A stretch of DNA of 64,000 bases, taken from contig CAXBBL010000005.1 of the NCBI GenBank assembly GCA_963974215.1, forward strand, positions 186,001 through 250,000, in the 5' to 3' direction. This document shows, piece after piece, positions 15,594 through 23,776 of this stretch. Under the pieces are notes generated by a model. It searched no databases. It worked only from the letters and a program-made list of their open reading frames with translations, and was not told where the DNA came from. Within the stretch, counting starts at the first letter, position 1. Each line of letters opens with the position of its first letter. The DNA is from Croceimicrobium sp963974215. GTDB lineage: Bacteria; Bacteroidota; Bacteroidia; Flavobacteriales; Schleiferiaceae. The position numbers and the translations under genes are program-made.

Positions 15594-17252
15594 ATGTCCG
15601 ATTTAGATATTACTCGTCAGTATAGACCACTTCCTATTCGTGAGGTTGCTCAGAAACTTAATATTTCTGAAGACCAGCTTGAATTGTACGGAAACTTAAA
15701 AGCTAAGGTTGCTTTAAATACCGCCCAAGGCCAGGATGATGGCCACTTAATTTTAGTTTCGGCCATATCACCAACACCTGCGGGTGAAGGCAAAACCACC
15801 GTATCTATTGGTCTGCACGATGGCCTTTCTAGATTAGGCCATAAGTCGATTGCTGTTTTGCGCGAGCCTTCATTGGGTCCCGTATTTGGAATTAAGGGTG
15901 GCGCCACGGGTGGCGGTCATTCGCAAGTAGTGCCAATGGAGGATATTAACCTCAATTTTACCGGTGATTTCGGGATGATTGAGAAAGCGCATAATTTACT
16001 TTCCGCACTTTTAGATAATCACATTCATTTTCAATTAGAACCGGCCATTGATCCTCGTACAATTTTATGGAAGCGCGTAGTGGATTTAAACGATCGTGCT
16101 TTGCGTTTTGTAAATGTTGGTTTGGGCGGAAAGATGCATGGCGTTCCGCGCGAAAGTGGTTTTGATATAACCGCGGCTTCAGAAGTGATGGCCATTTTGT
16201 GCATGTCTCTTGATTTGATGGATTTAAAGCGTCGTTTAGGAAATATATTAGTCGCTTATACCTTTGACAGAAAGCCTGTATATGCCCGCGATTTAAAAGC
16301 AGAAGGCGCGATGGCAACTCTTTTAAAAGACGTGGTTAAGCCCAATCTTGTGCAAACACTAGAAGGCAACCCTGTTTTATTACACGGTGGACCATTTGCC
16401 AATATTGCCCAGGGAACAAATACTATTATCGCCACACAAATGGGTTTAAAATTAGCCGATTACACAGTAACAGAAGCGGGTTTCGGCTTTGATTTAGGGG
16501 GCGAGAAATTCCTAGATATTAAATGTAGAGCGGCAGGCTTTAAACCAGCATTAGTGGTAATTGTCGCCACCATTAGGGCCTTGAAATACCATGGAGCCAA
16601 GGCTTTAGATAATTTACAAGAAAGCGATGTAGCGGCTGTAAATGCGGGGATGGTTAATTTGGAGAAACATTTAGAAAATGCCAAAAAGTTTGGCCTAAAA
16701 GCGGTAGTAGCTATCAATGAGTTTAGTGGCGATGCGCCCGAAGAAATTGCGGCGGTAGTGGAGGCTTGCGCCCAATTGGGTGTACAGGCGATTTCTAGCA
16801 CCGCTTGGACCAATGGAGGTAATGGTGCGAAAAATCTTGCTGCTGCGGTGGTTAGTGAAATTGAAAACGGTGGGAGTAATTTTAAAGTTCTTTACGATCT
16901 CAATTTGTCGATGCGAGAAAAGATTGAAACCATTGCCACCGAAATTTACGGTGCAGGCCGCGTAGAATATAGCTCTAAGGCTTTACGCGACTTGAAAAAC
17001 ATTGCAGAGCTTGGTTTGGAATCTTTACCCGTTTGTATGGCTAAGACTCAAAAATCACTAAGCGACAACCCGAAACTGATTGGGCGTCCTAGTGGTTTTG
17101 TTTTCGCTATTCGCGGGATCGAAATTGCAGCCGGAGCCGGTTTTGTTGTGCCCTTGGCGGGAGATATAATGCGCATGCCTGGCTTGCCAAGAGTGCCAGC
17201 AGCTCAAAAAATTGACATAGATGCAGACGGAAATATTTCTGGGCTGTTTTAA
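15594..17252 (+). CDS. fhs: Formate--tetrahydrofolate ligase
   Basis: A 552-residue ATP-dependent enzyme that makes 10-formyl-tetrahydrofolate from formate and THF in one-carbon metabolism. The P-loop-like TPAGEGKTT is at residues 61-69, followed by REPSLGPVFGIKGGATGGG and TEAGFGFDLGGEKF, all characteristic. Length is normal (about 555). It is monocistronic with a strong intrinsic terminator 25 bp past the stop. Confidence 0.97.
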   Translation: MSDLDITRQYRPLPIREVAQKLNISEDQLELYGNLKAKVALNTAQGQDDGHLILVSAISPTPAGEGKTTVSIGLHDGLSRLGHKSIAVLREPSLGPVFGIKGGATGGGHSQVVPMEDINLNFTGDFGMIEKAHNLLSALLDNHIHFQLEPAIDPRTILWKRVVDLNDRALRFVNVGLGGKMHGVPRESGFDITAASEVMAILCMSLDLMDLKRRLGNILVAYTFDRKPVYARDLKAEGAMATLLKDVVKPNLVQTLEGNPVLLHGGPFANIAQGTNTIIATQMGLKLADYTVTEAGFGFDLGGEKFLDIKCRAAGFKPALVVIVATIRALKYHGAKALDNLQESDVAAVNAGMVNLEKHLENAKKFGLKAVVAINEFSGDAPEEIAAVVEACAQLGVQAISSTAWTNGGNGAKNLAAAVVSEIENGGSNFKVLYDLNLSMREKIETIATEIYGAGRVEYSSKALRDLKNIAELGLESLPVCMAKTQKSLSDNPKLIGRPSGFVFAIRGIEIAAGAGFVVPLAGDIMRMPGLPRVPAAQKIDIDADGNISGLF

Positions 17253-17276
17253 TAATTAAAGTAGATTGAACTTTTT

Positions 17277-17313
17277 AATAAGAGCACAGAATAAAACTGT
17301 GCTCTTATTTTTT
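17277..17313 (+). terminator. Intrinsic terminator of fhs
   Basis: A perfect 13-bp stem, AATAAGAGCACAG pairing with CTGTGCTCTTATT, closes a 7-base AT loop and runs into a T tract. It lies 25 bp after the fhs stop. Confidence 0.9.
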
Positions 17314-17371
17314 ACTTTCTCGGCAATAAAGAAGCCGAAGACAATGGAAGATTGAAAAATATATTGAAAAT

Positions 17372-17728
17372 ATGAACGACAAAGTTTTTTACCTTGCTAC
17401 TTGCTCAACCTGTAAGGGCATAATGAAGACATGGGACTTAAGCGGTATAGAAGAGCAGGATCTTAAAAAAGAAGCTATCAACGAAAGTGAACTAGAATTT
17501 TTAAGAGCAAGAGTTGACAGCTACGAAGACTTATTGAATAAGAGAGCACGATTATTGAAACAACATGATTTACTTGATGGTACGGGGCGGGAAGAGCAAA
17601 TCAAACAGCTAATCCTTTCGCATTATAGTTTTTTGAAACGGCCTATTTTGGTCTTGAAAAATGAAATATTTGTTGGAAATTCAGCCAAAATTACTGAAGC
17701 AGCTAAACTTGCTCTGGAGAACCGTTAA
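17372..17728 (+). CDS. ArsC/Spx family (arsenate reductase-like) thioredoxin-fold protein
   Basis: A 118-residue protein of the ArsC/YffB/Spx family. The N-terminal strand leads to a CSTC motif (LATCSTCKG), and the C-terminal part has LKRPILVLKNEIFVG, where the conserved cis-Pro follows LKRP. The true substrate is unknown; most short family members in Bacteroidota are not proven arsenate reductases, and no ars genes are nearby. It is 18 bp before the DUF389 gene and may share its transcript. Confidence 0.82.
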   Translation: MNDKVFYLATCSTCKGIMKTWDLSGIEEQDLKKEAINESELEFLRARVDSYEDLLNKRARLLKQHDLLDGTGREEQIKQLILSHYSFLKRPILVLKNEIFVGNSAKITEAAKLALENR

Positions 17729-17746
17729 TTTAGTTTAGAATTATAG

Positions 17747-19216
17747 ATGGCAGAAGATACTCCTCAAAACAGTAGCCCCGAAAATAAAGAAGAGCACAGC
17801 TCCTCAACCTATTTAGCCATAGCTTTTCGCTCGCTGCGGATGCTGGTTTATCGCACCCTACGCATTCAAGATAATGCCGACCCAAATGACACGATCGAGT
17901 CGATTAAGGTGGATATTGACTTTAAAGGCTACAATGTTTGGATTCTCATCTTTAGTATTCTTATTGCCTCGATTGGCTTAAATGTCAATTCGGGTGCAGT
18001 AGTGATTGGAGCGATGTTAATCTCTCCTTTAATGGGCCCTATTTTGGGGGTAGGATTAAGTTTAGGGATTAATGATTGGTCGACCATGAAACGTTCGCTG
18101 CAAAATTTTGCGGTGATGTTTACGGTAAGTATTATTACTAGTACGGTTTACTTTTTACTCACTCCTCTAGTAGATGCGCAATCGGAATTGCTGGCTCGTA
18201 CTCGTCCCACTTTACTAGATGTAATTGTGGCTTTTATTGGTGGATTAGCAGGGATTTTAGCTGCTAATCGCAAAATTAAGAATAATGTAGTGCCTGGTGT
18301 AGCTATTGCCACCGCCTTAATGCCGCCACTTTGTACCGCTGGTTATGGAATTGCCACCGGGCAGTGGGGTTTCTTTTTTGGTGCTTTTTACCTCTTTTTA
18401 ATTAATAGTATTTTCATCTCTTTGGCAACTTTTTTAACAGTTCGCTTTCTCGCTTTTCCCGTGAAAGATTTTGTGGATCCAGAGAGAGCCAAACGAGCAA
18501 GACGTTACGTTTTTGCGGTTTTACTTTTAATTATCGTACCCAGTGGTTTTACCTTCTACCAAGTTGTTTCTGAATCATATTTAACGAGGAGGGTAGATGA
18601 ATTTGTGCAAGAAAATATCTTTTATGATGGGGCAGAGTTGGTAAAGAAGGACTTCATTGCAAATGAAGATGATACTCACTCCCTCAATTTGGTTTTCTTT
18701 GGGGAAAATATTCCCCTTAAAGTAGTTGATTCCTGGCGGAAGAAACTTACAAATTACAATCTCGAAAACATTCAGATCAAGGTGGTTCAACCCCAAAGTA
18801 TGGAGGAAATGAATTCTACCGAAGTGAATAAATTGGTAGATGTATTTAGCAAGAGTCAGATCGAATTGCAAACCAAAGAGCAAACCATTACGCAATTGCG
18901 TTTAGCCTTGAATCAGGAAATGAATATGCGTTTACCCATAGACCAATTAATGGCCGAGTTAAAGGTGAACCATCCCCGTTTGCATACCATCGGTATGGCA
19001 CGAATGATTGAGCTAAACGAAGGAGAGAAAGACACTTTAATTACCACCAATTTATACTGGAGTTTGCAAGATACCCTTGGCTTAAAACCTGAGTCGGAGC
19101 AAATTAGTGACTGGTTAAAAGTGCGCCTAAATCTCGATACAGTGGTGGTGCATAATCTTATTCGTATTCCTCAAGAATCAGCTCCTAAGCCTAAGGCTTT
19201 GGGGAAGATGAATTAG
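17747..19216 (+). CDS. DUF389/TIGR00341 family membrane protein
   Basis: A 489-residue multi-pass membrane protein. The central hydrophobic block contains the DUF389 hallmarks IASIGLNVNSGAVVIGAMLISPLMGPI and VPGVAIATALMPPLCTAG (given here in part), with at least six membrane segments. A soluble C-terminal domain of about 230 residues with a coiled-coil-like stretch (VDVFSKSQIELQTKEQTI) follows. Function of the family is not known. It converges with the YopX-like gene, overlapping its stop by 4 bp. Confidence 0.85.
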   Translation: MAEDTPQNSSPENKEEHSSSTYLAIAFRSLRMLVYRTLRIQDNADPNDTIESIKVDIDFKGYNVWILIFSILIASIGLNVNSGAVVIGAMLISPLMGPILGVGLSLGINDWSTMKRSLQNFAVMFTVSIITSTVYFLLTPLVDAQSELLARTRPTLLDVIVAFIGGLAGILAANRKIKNNVVPGVAIATALMPPLCTAGYGIATGQWGFFFGAFYLFLINSIFISLATFLTVRFLAFPVKDFVDPERAKRARRYVFAVLLLIIVPSGFTFYQVVSESYLTRRVDEFVQENIFYDGAELVKKDFIANEDDTHSLNLVFFGENIPLKVVDSWRKKLTNYNLENIQIKVVQPQSMEEMNSTEVNKLVDVFSKSQIELQTKEQTITQLRLALNQEMNMRLPIDQLMAELKVNHPRLHTIGMARMIELNEGEKDTLITTNLYWSLQDTLGLKPESEQISDWLKVRLNLDTVVVHNLIRIPQESAPKPKALGKMN

Positions 19217-19626
19217 TCTTTTACTTTTAACTCCGCCTTTAATTCAGGATTGAGAAATAAATGGGAGTACACTTTTAGTTCTCTTGGATTGAACATGGCA
19301 ATATCGTCAATAAAAAGAGGGATGAAACTTCCTTCTACGATCGCTTTAATGCCAAAGACTTCTTCTTTTGCTTCCCATAAAATTACCCCCTGACTGTAAT
19401 CCCCGTCTGGGTCAATTTTAAATTCAAGAATATCCCATTCGTAAATGTAGCGGTTATTGCGATCGCGAAAGCCGATGTACTCGTCTAGTTCATCGTAGTC
19501 GATGGCATATCCACGCCACCAAAATCCATCGCGAGAATAAAGAATCATAGTAGGACTAACCTTGCGCATGTAGCCCACAATTTGTTCTCCTTTTCTTAGC
19601 CTAAAACGTTTCTCGGGATTTGACAT
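19213..19626 (-). CDS. YopX-like protein
   Basis: A 137-residue protein whose middle, YIGFRDRNNR followed by IYEWDILEF, matches the YopX signature (usually YTGLKDKNGKEIYEGDI), here placed after an SRDGFWWRGYAIDYDELDEY segment. YopX-domain proteins were first seen in phages and often occur in mobile regions, but nothing else here is phage-like. The function is unknown. It lies 21 bp downstream of the uvrA stop region on the same strand and could be read through from uvrA. Confidence 0.65.
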   Translation of the reverse strand: MSNPEKRFRLRKGEQIVGYMRKVSPTMILYSRDGFWWRGYAIDYDELDEYIGFRDRNNRYIYEWDILEFKIDPDGDYSQGVILWEAKEEVFGIKAIVEGSFIPLFIDDIAMFNPRELKVYSHLFLNPELKAELKVKD

Positions 19627-19647
19627 TTTTTCACTTTTAGACCTAAC

Positions 19648-22452
19648 TTATTTTTGCGCTAAAAGTTTATCCTTTAAGTAAGGAGCAGTTACCGATTCTT
19701 TGCAATAGATCATCTCTTCTGGTGTGCCTTCAAAAATAAGGGCACCCCCTTTTTCGCCTCCTTCAGGTCCTAAATCAATAATCCAGTCAGCACATTTCAT
19801 TACATCCGGATGATGCTCAATAACCACGATGCTGTGCCCGTTTTTAAGGAGGGCATAAAGACTTTGCAGTAATTTTTGAATATCGTGAAAATGCAGGCCA
19901 GTGGTCGGTTCATCAAAGATGAAAAGCACCGGGTCTTTAGCGCTTCCTTTAGAGAGAAAAGTAGCCAGTTTAATACGCTGCGCTTCACCACCCGAAAGAG
20001 TGGACGAGCTTTGTCCTAGGCTAACATAGCCTAAGCCCACATCTTGTAAGGGCTGCAGTTTCGCGGCAATTTTAGTTTGATCCTCTTGATTAAAGAATGT
20101 GATGGCATCATCTACGGTAAGTTCTAAAATATCGAAAATGGATTTGTCGGCCAGTTTTACATCAAGTATTTCTTTTCGGAAGCGTTTACCGTGGCACACA
20201 TCACACTTTAAGTGAACGTCAGCCATAAACTGCATCTCTATGGTAATCTCACCCTCGCCTTGGCATTTATCGCATCTACCGCCATCTATATTAAATGAGA
20301 AATAGCCCGCTTTATATTTTCTTGCTTTAGCTAAGGGCAAGCTGGTATAAAGTTGACGAATATCGTCGTAGGCCTTAATATAGGTTACAGGATTACTGCG
20401 ACTACTTTTACCAATGGGGTTTTGATCGATAAACTCTACATCGCTGATATCCTGCCAGGCACCTTCGAAGCTACTGTGCTTACCTGTTTTTTCACCGTAG
20501 CCTCCTAAACGCTTTTTTAAAGCAGGGAATAAAATCTTCTTAATCAAACTACTTTTCCCAGAACCGCTCATACCCGTTACCACAGTGAAGCAGTGGAGGG
20601 GAAATTTAACATCAATGTTTTTCAGGTTGTTTTCACGCGCTCCCTTTAGTTCTATGAATTTACGTGGTTCCTTTTTTATGGGAATTTTAATTTGGTCGAC
20701 GCCGCGTAAATAATCGGCAGTATGGCTGTTTTTTGCTTTGAGCAGATCCTCATAAACTCCTTCAAAAACAACTTCTCCGCCATTGCTGCCTGCTTCAGGG
20801 CCGATGTCGATAATATAATCGGCGGCGAGCATCATCTCTTCATCGTGCTCTACCACCACCACGGTATTACCCAAGTCGCGAAGTTCCTTAACCACTTCTA
20901 TTAATTTGGCGGTATCTCTCGGGTGTAAGCCAATACTAGGCTCATCCAAAATATAAGTAGACCCCACTAAAGCGCTGCCCAAACTAGTAGCGAGGTTAAT
21001 TCGTTGCGATTCACCTCCTGATAAGGTACTGGAAAGGCGATTTAAATTAAGATAGGGTAAACCCACTTTACAGAGATAGGAAAGGCGATTTTCGATTTCC
21101 AATAATAGCCTTTTGGCGATGGCATGTTCTTGCTCGCTAAGCTTTAATTCTTGAAAATGGGTGAGCAGTTGATCGATTGGCCAAGACACTAGTTCTGAAA
21201 TAGAATATCCACCAATTTTGACATAGTTCGCTTCTTTGCGCAAGCGTGCCCCTTTACAAGAAGTACATTTAGTTTTTCCACGGTAACGCGAGAGCATTAC
21301 GCGGAACTGAATTTTATAACTTTTCGTTTCCAGGTAACTAAAGAACTCATCTAGGCCACGAAAGTGGGCACTACCTTCCCAAAGCATGGCTTTTTCGCTT
21401 TCGTTTAGCTCGAAGATGGGACGATGAATGGGAAATTTTGCCTTTTCTGCTCCTGCAATAAATTGATTTTTCCACTCACTCATTTTTTCCCCACGCCAAG
21501 GTACAATCGCATCTTGGTAAACCGAAAGAGAGTTGTCGGGAATCACTAAATCTTCGTCGATGCCCATAATGTTTCCGAATCCTTCGCATTTCGGACAAGC
21601 GCCAAAGGGGTTATTAAAGCTAAAGAGATGAATGCTGGGTTCTTCGAATTCCATGCCGTCAATCTCAAATTTATTGGAAAATTGATGCGCTTCTTCTTCA
21701 CCACTTATTTGAATGAAGCAGATCCCTCTGCCTTCAAAAAAGGCCGTTTGCACCGAGTCGGCCAAACGGTTCAGGTTTTCTTCGGTGCTCCAATCCGCTA
21801 CCAAGCGATCAACTACAATTTCTAATTTGTCAGTTTTTTTATATGCTTTTAGGTCGAAATCACTGATGCGCAGTAGTTCTCCATTTTGAGCCATACGCGA
21901 AAAGCCCTGCTGCGAAAGGATTTCTAGCTGATCTTCTAACTTTCGATCGTGGAGAATGAGTGGACATTTAATGATAAACTTGGTATTAGCAGGTAGCGCC
22001 TTTACGTAGATAAGAACATCCTCAAGTTGATGTTTTTTTACCTTATTACCGCTTATAGGAGAGTAGGTAACTCCCACTCGGGCATAGAGAACTTTTAGGT
22101 AATCGTAAATTTCGGTTACCGTTCCCACGGTAGAGCGGGGGTTTCTTGAAATCACTTTTTGCTCAATGGCCACGGCAGGTGATAAACCTTTAATGCTGTC
22201 CACTTCTGGTTTATCAAGGCGGCCTAAGAACTGGCGCGCATAAGAACTTAGGCTTTCAACGTAGCGACGCTGACCTTCGGCATATAAAGTATCGAAGGCT
22301 AAAGATGATTTTCCAGAGCCCGAAAGTCCAGTTATTACCGTTAAGCTCTGATGTGGGATGCTAATATTAACATTTTTTAGATTGTGAACTTTAGCCCCTT
22401 TAATCTCTATTTTTCCTTGCTGGCGCTCTATTGTAGCGGTATTTTTGGTCAT
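19648..22452 (-). CDS. uvrA: Excinuclease ABC subunit A
   Basis: A 934-residue DNA-damage sensor of nucleotide excision repair. It has two ABC ATPase halves: Walker A GLSGSGKSSLAFDT and ABC signature LSGGESQRI in the first, GMSGSGKSSL and LSGGEAQRI in the second. Zinc-finger cysteines are intact (CPKCEGFG, CTSCKGARL, CDKCQGEG with CDVCHGKRF). Length is normal. Transcription starts divergently from the sigma factor gene, with a TAATTTTG box at 22477-22484 on its strand. Confidence 0.98.
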   Translation of the reverse strand: MTKNTATIERQQGKIEIKGAKVHNLKNVNISIPHQSLTVITGLSGSGKSSLAFDTLYAEGQRRYVESLSSYARQFLGRLDKPEVDSIKGLSPAVAIEQKVISRNPRSTVGTVTEIYDYLKVLYARVGVTYSPISGNKVKKHQLEDVLIYVKALPANTKFIIKCPLILHDRKLEDQLEILSQQGFSRMAQNGELLRISDFDLKAYKKTDKLEIVVDRLVADWSTEENLNRLADSVQTAFFEGRGICFIQISGEEEAHQFSNKFEIDGMEFEEPSIHLFSFNNPFGACPKCEGFGNIMGIDEDLVIPDNSLSVYQDAIVPWRGEKMSEWKNQFIAGAEKAKFPIHRPIFELNESEKAMLWEGSAHFRGLDEFFSYLETKSYKIQFRVMLSRYRGKTKCTSCKGARLRKEANYVKIGGYSISELVSWPIDQLLTHFQELKLSEQEHAIAKRLLLEIENRLSYLCKVGLPYLNLNRLSSTLSGGESQRINLATSLGSALVGSTYILDEPSIGLHPRDTAKLIEVVKELRDLGNTVVVVEHDEEMMLAADYIIDIGPEAGSNGGEVVFEGVYEDLLKAKNSHTADYLRGVDQIKIPIKKEPRKFIELKGARENNLKNIDVKFPLHCFTVVTGMSGSGKSSLIKKILFPALKKRLGGYGEKTGKHSSFEGAWQDISDVEFIDQNPIGKSSRSNPVTYIKAYDDIRQLYTSLPLAKARKYKAGYFSFNIDGGRCDKCQGEGEITIEMQFMADVHLKCDVCHGKRFRKEILDVKLADKSIFDILELTVDDAITFFNQEDQTKIAAKLQPLQDVGLGYVSLGQSSSTLSGGEAQRIKLATFLSKGSAKDPVLFIFDEPTTGLHFHDIQKLLQSLYALLKNGHSIVVIEHHPDVMKCADWIIDLGPEGGEKGGALIFEGTPEEMIYCKESVTAPYLKDKLLAQK

Positions 22453-22476
22453 ATTTTTTCGGCTCTATCGAGTCTG

Positions 22477-22484
22477 CAAAATTA
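22477..22484 (-). promoter_or_regulatory. Candidate -7 box of uvrA
   Basis: TAATTTTG on the minus strand matches TANNTTTG and lies 24 bp before the uvrA ATG. No -33 TTTG was found at 17-23 bp spacing. Confidence 0.4.
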
Positions 22485-22499
22485 TCATTCTCATATTGC

Positions 22500-22532
22500 T
22501 TTGTTGGATTGACAACAAAAATTATATATTTG
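22500..22532 (+). promoter_or_regulatory. Bacteroidota-type promoter of the sigma factor gene
   Basis: TTTG (22500-22503) and TATATTTG (22525-22532) match the -33 TTTG and -7 TANNTTTG elements, separated by 21 bp. The box is 109 bp before the ATG, leaving a fairly long 5' leader. It lies back to back with the uvrA box. Confidence 0.6.
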
Positions 22533-22641
22533 TTTTCAGCAAGGGCGAATATCTCGTCATCCTTTAATAAAATTTTTGCCTATAGATACATAGTTATTTG
22601 ACTGATTTACGGACTTTTTACTAACCCAATCAGATTTGACT

Positions 22642-23226
22642 ATGGATTATAAAGCAATGACAGATGCAGAGCTTGTGAAGCTCTACATCAATGGAAAGGA
22701 ACAGGCACTCTCTTTTCTTATCGCAAAACACGAGCAACGTATCTTCTCATACATCTTAAGTAAGATTCAAAATCGTGACTTAGCTAATGATGTATTTCAA
22801 GATACGTTTGTGAAGATCATCAAGACTTTGCGAAAAGGGAATTACAATGAAGAAGGAAAGTTTTTACAATGGTCACTTCGAATTGCCCATAACTTGGTAA
22901 TCGATCACTTTCGTAGACAAAAACGTATGCCAACCATTGCCCCCAACGATGAGTACGATATCTTTAAGATACTGAAGGACGAAAGTCCTACCGCTGAGAA
23001 TGAAATGATTAAGGTTCAAATTGAAAAGGATCTCCACAAGTTGATTCTTCTTTTACCGGAAGAGCAATTGGAGGTTTTAAAGTTGCGTCATTTCTCGGGT
23101 TTAAGCTTTAAGGATATTGCCGAACAAACCGGCGTTTCAATCAACACTGCACTAGGAAGAATGCGTTATGCCCTTATAAATTTGAGAAAGTTGATGGTGG
23201 ATAATAAAGTAACTTTAAGCTTGTAA
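22642..23226 (+). CDS. RNA polymerase sigma factor, sigma-70 family (ECF-like)
   Basis: A 194-residue sigma factor with regions 2 and 4 only. Region 2 includes the core-binding and -10 recognition part (DVFQDTFVKI, then FLQWSLRIAHNLVIDHFRRQKR) and region 4 carries the helix-turn-helix (LSFKDIAEQTGVSINTALGRMRYAL). Start is ATG 22642; an in-frame TTG at 22636 would add two residues. No anti-sigma gene is adjacent. Similar stand-alone sigma factors are common in Flavobacteriia. A 48-codon ORF and a strong terminator follow, so both probably form one short transcription unit. Confidence 0.92.
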   Translation: MDYKAMTDAELVKLYINGKEQALSFLIAKHEQRIFSYILSKIQNRDLANDVFQDTFVKIIKTLRKGNYNEEGKFLQWSLRIAHNLVIDHFRRQKRMPTIAPNDEYDIFKILKDESPTAENEMIKVQIEKDLHKLILLLPEEQLEVLKLRHFSGLSFKDIAEQTGVSINTALGRMRYALINLRKLMVDNKVTLSL

Positions 23227-23288
23227 TGAAGATCTAACAATAAGTGATAAAGTAGTCCGTTAACCTTTAGTCTAACTAATCTAGGTAT

Positions 23289-23435
23289 ATGGATAAAACC
23301 ACTACTCTTAAAGATGGCTATGCAACTAATGCAAGACCAGATGCACAAACCATTCAGAACATCTTAAATTTTTCAAGGTCTTATGAAACCCAAAAAATTT
23401 CAAACAATTTTCAGTTTGAGATGATTAAAAATTGA
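23289..23435 (+). CDS. Small conserved-looking protein (48 aa)
   Basis: An ATG-started ORF of 48 codons plus stop, beginning MDKTTTLKDGYATN and including RPDAQTIQNILNFSRSYE. The pattern PxxxTIxxILxFSRSY resembles short uncharacterised Flavobacteriia proteins I have seen (recognised from memory, not searched). It lies between the sigma factor stop (63 bp away) and a perfect terminator that starts 3 bp after its stop codon, which supports transcription of the ORF and its reality as a gene. No domain or membrane segment is visible; a short amphipathic helix is likely. Confidence 0.6.
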   Translation: MDKTTTLKDGYATNARPDAQTIQNILNFSRSYETQKISNNFQFEMIKN

Positions 23436-23437
23436 AC

Positions 23438-23462
23438 AAAAAGCCTCTTCGGAGGCTTTTTT
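23438..23462 (+). terminator. Intrinsic terminator after the sigma factor unit
   Basis: AAAAAGCCTC and GAGGCTTTTT pair perfectly around a TTCG tetraloop, followed by T residues. It ends the sigma factor plus small-ORF unit. Confidence 0.9.
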
Positions 23463-23477
23463 AATGAAACAGAATTA

Positions 23478-23759
23478 ATGAAAGCAATTTGGAATAATCA
23501 AGTGATCGCCGAAAGTGATGCTACTGAGATAGTAGAACGAAACCATTACTTTCCAGCGGACAGCGTAAAAAAGGAATTTTTAAAAGAATCAAACACCCAC
23601 ACAACTTGCCCGTGGAAAGGCGAAGCGTGCTATTATACCTTAACGGTAGATGGGCAAGAAAATAAAGATGCTGCTTGGTACTATCCCAATACCAAACCGC
23701 TGGCGAATAATATCCGCAATTACGTTGCTTTTTGGAAGGGAGTGGAAATAAGTGAATAG
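23478..23759 (+). CDS. DUF427 domain-containing protein
   Basis: A 93-residue protein consisting of one DUF427 domain: AIWNNQVIAESDAT at the start, then ERNHYFPADSV, TCPWKGEACYYTL and AWYYPNTKPLANNIRNYVAFW. This small beta-sandwich family has no established biochemical role. It starts 15 bp after a terminator, so it needs its own promoter, which was not identified. It converges with rodA (17-bp gap). Confidence 0.88.
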   Translation: MKAIWNNQVIAESDATEIVERNHYFPADSVKKEFLKESNTHTTCPWKGEACYYTLTVDGQENKDAAWYYPNTKPLANNIRNYVAFWKGVEISE

Positions 23760-23776
23760 TCTCCTGCTTAAACCAG

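Noticed and set aside
17372..17728. Arsenic-resistance locus
   Set aside because: The ArsC-like protein stands alone with DUF389; there is no arsR, arsB/acr3 or arsM, so a resistance call would be unsupported.
19213..19626. Prophage
   Set aside because: The YopX-like gene is isolated; no integrase, capsid, tail or lysis genes are nearby.
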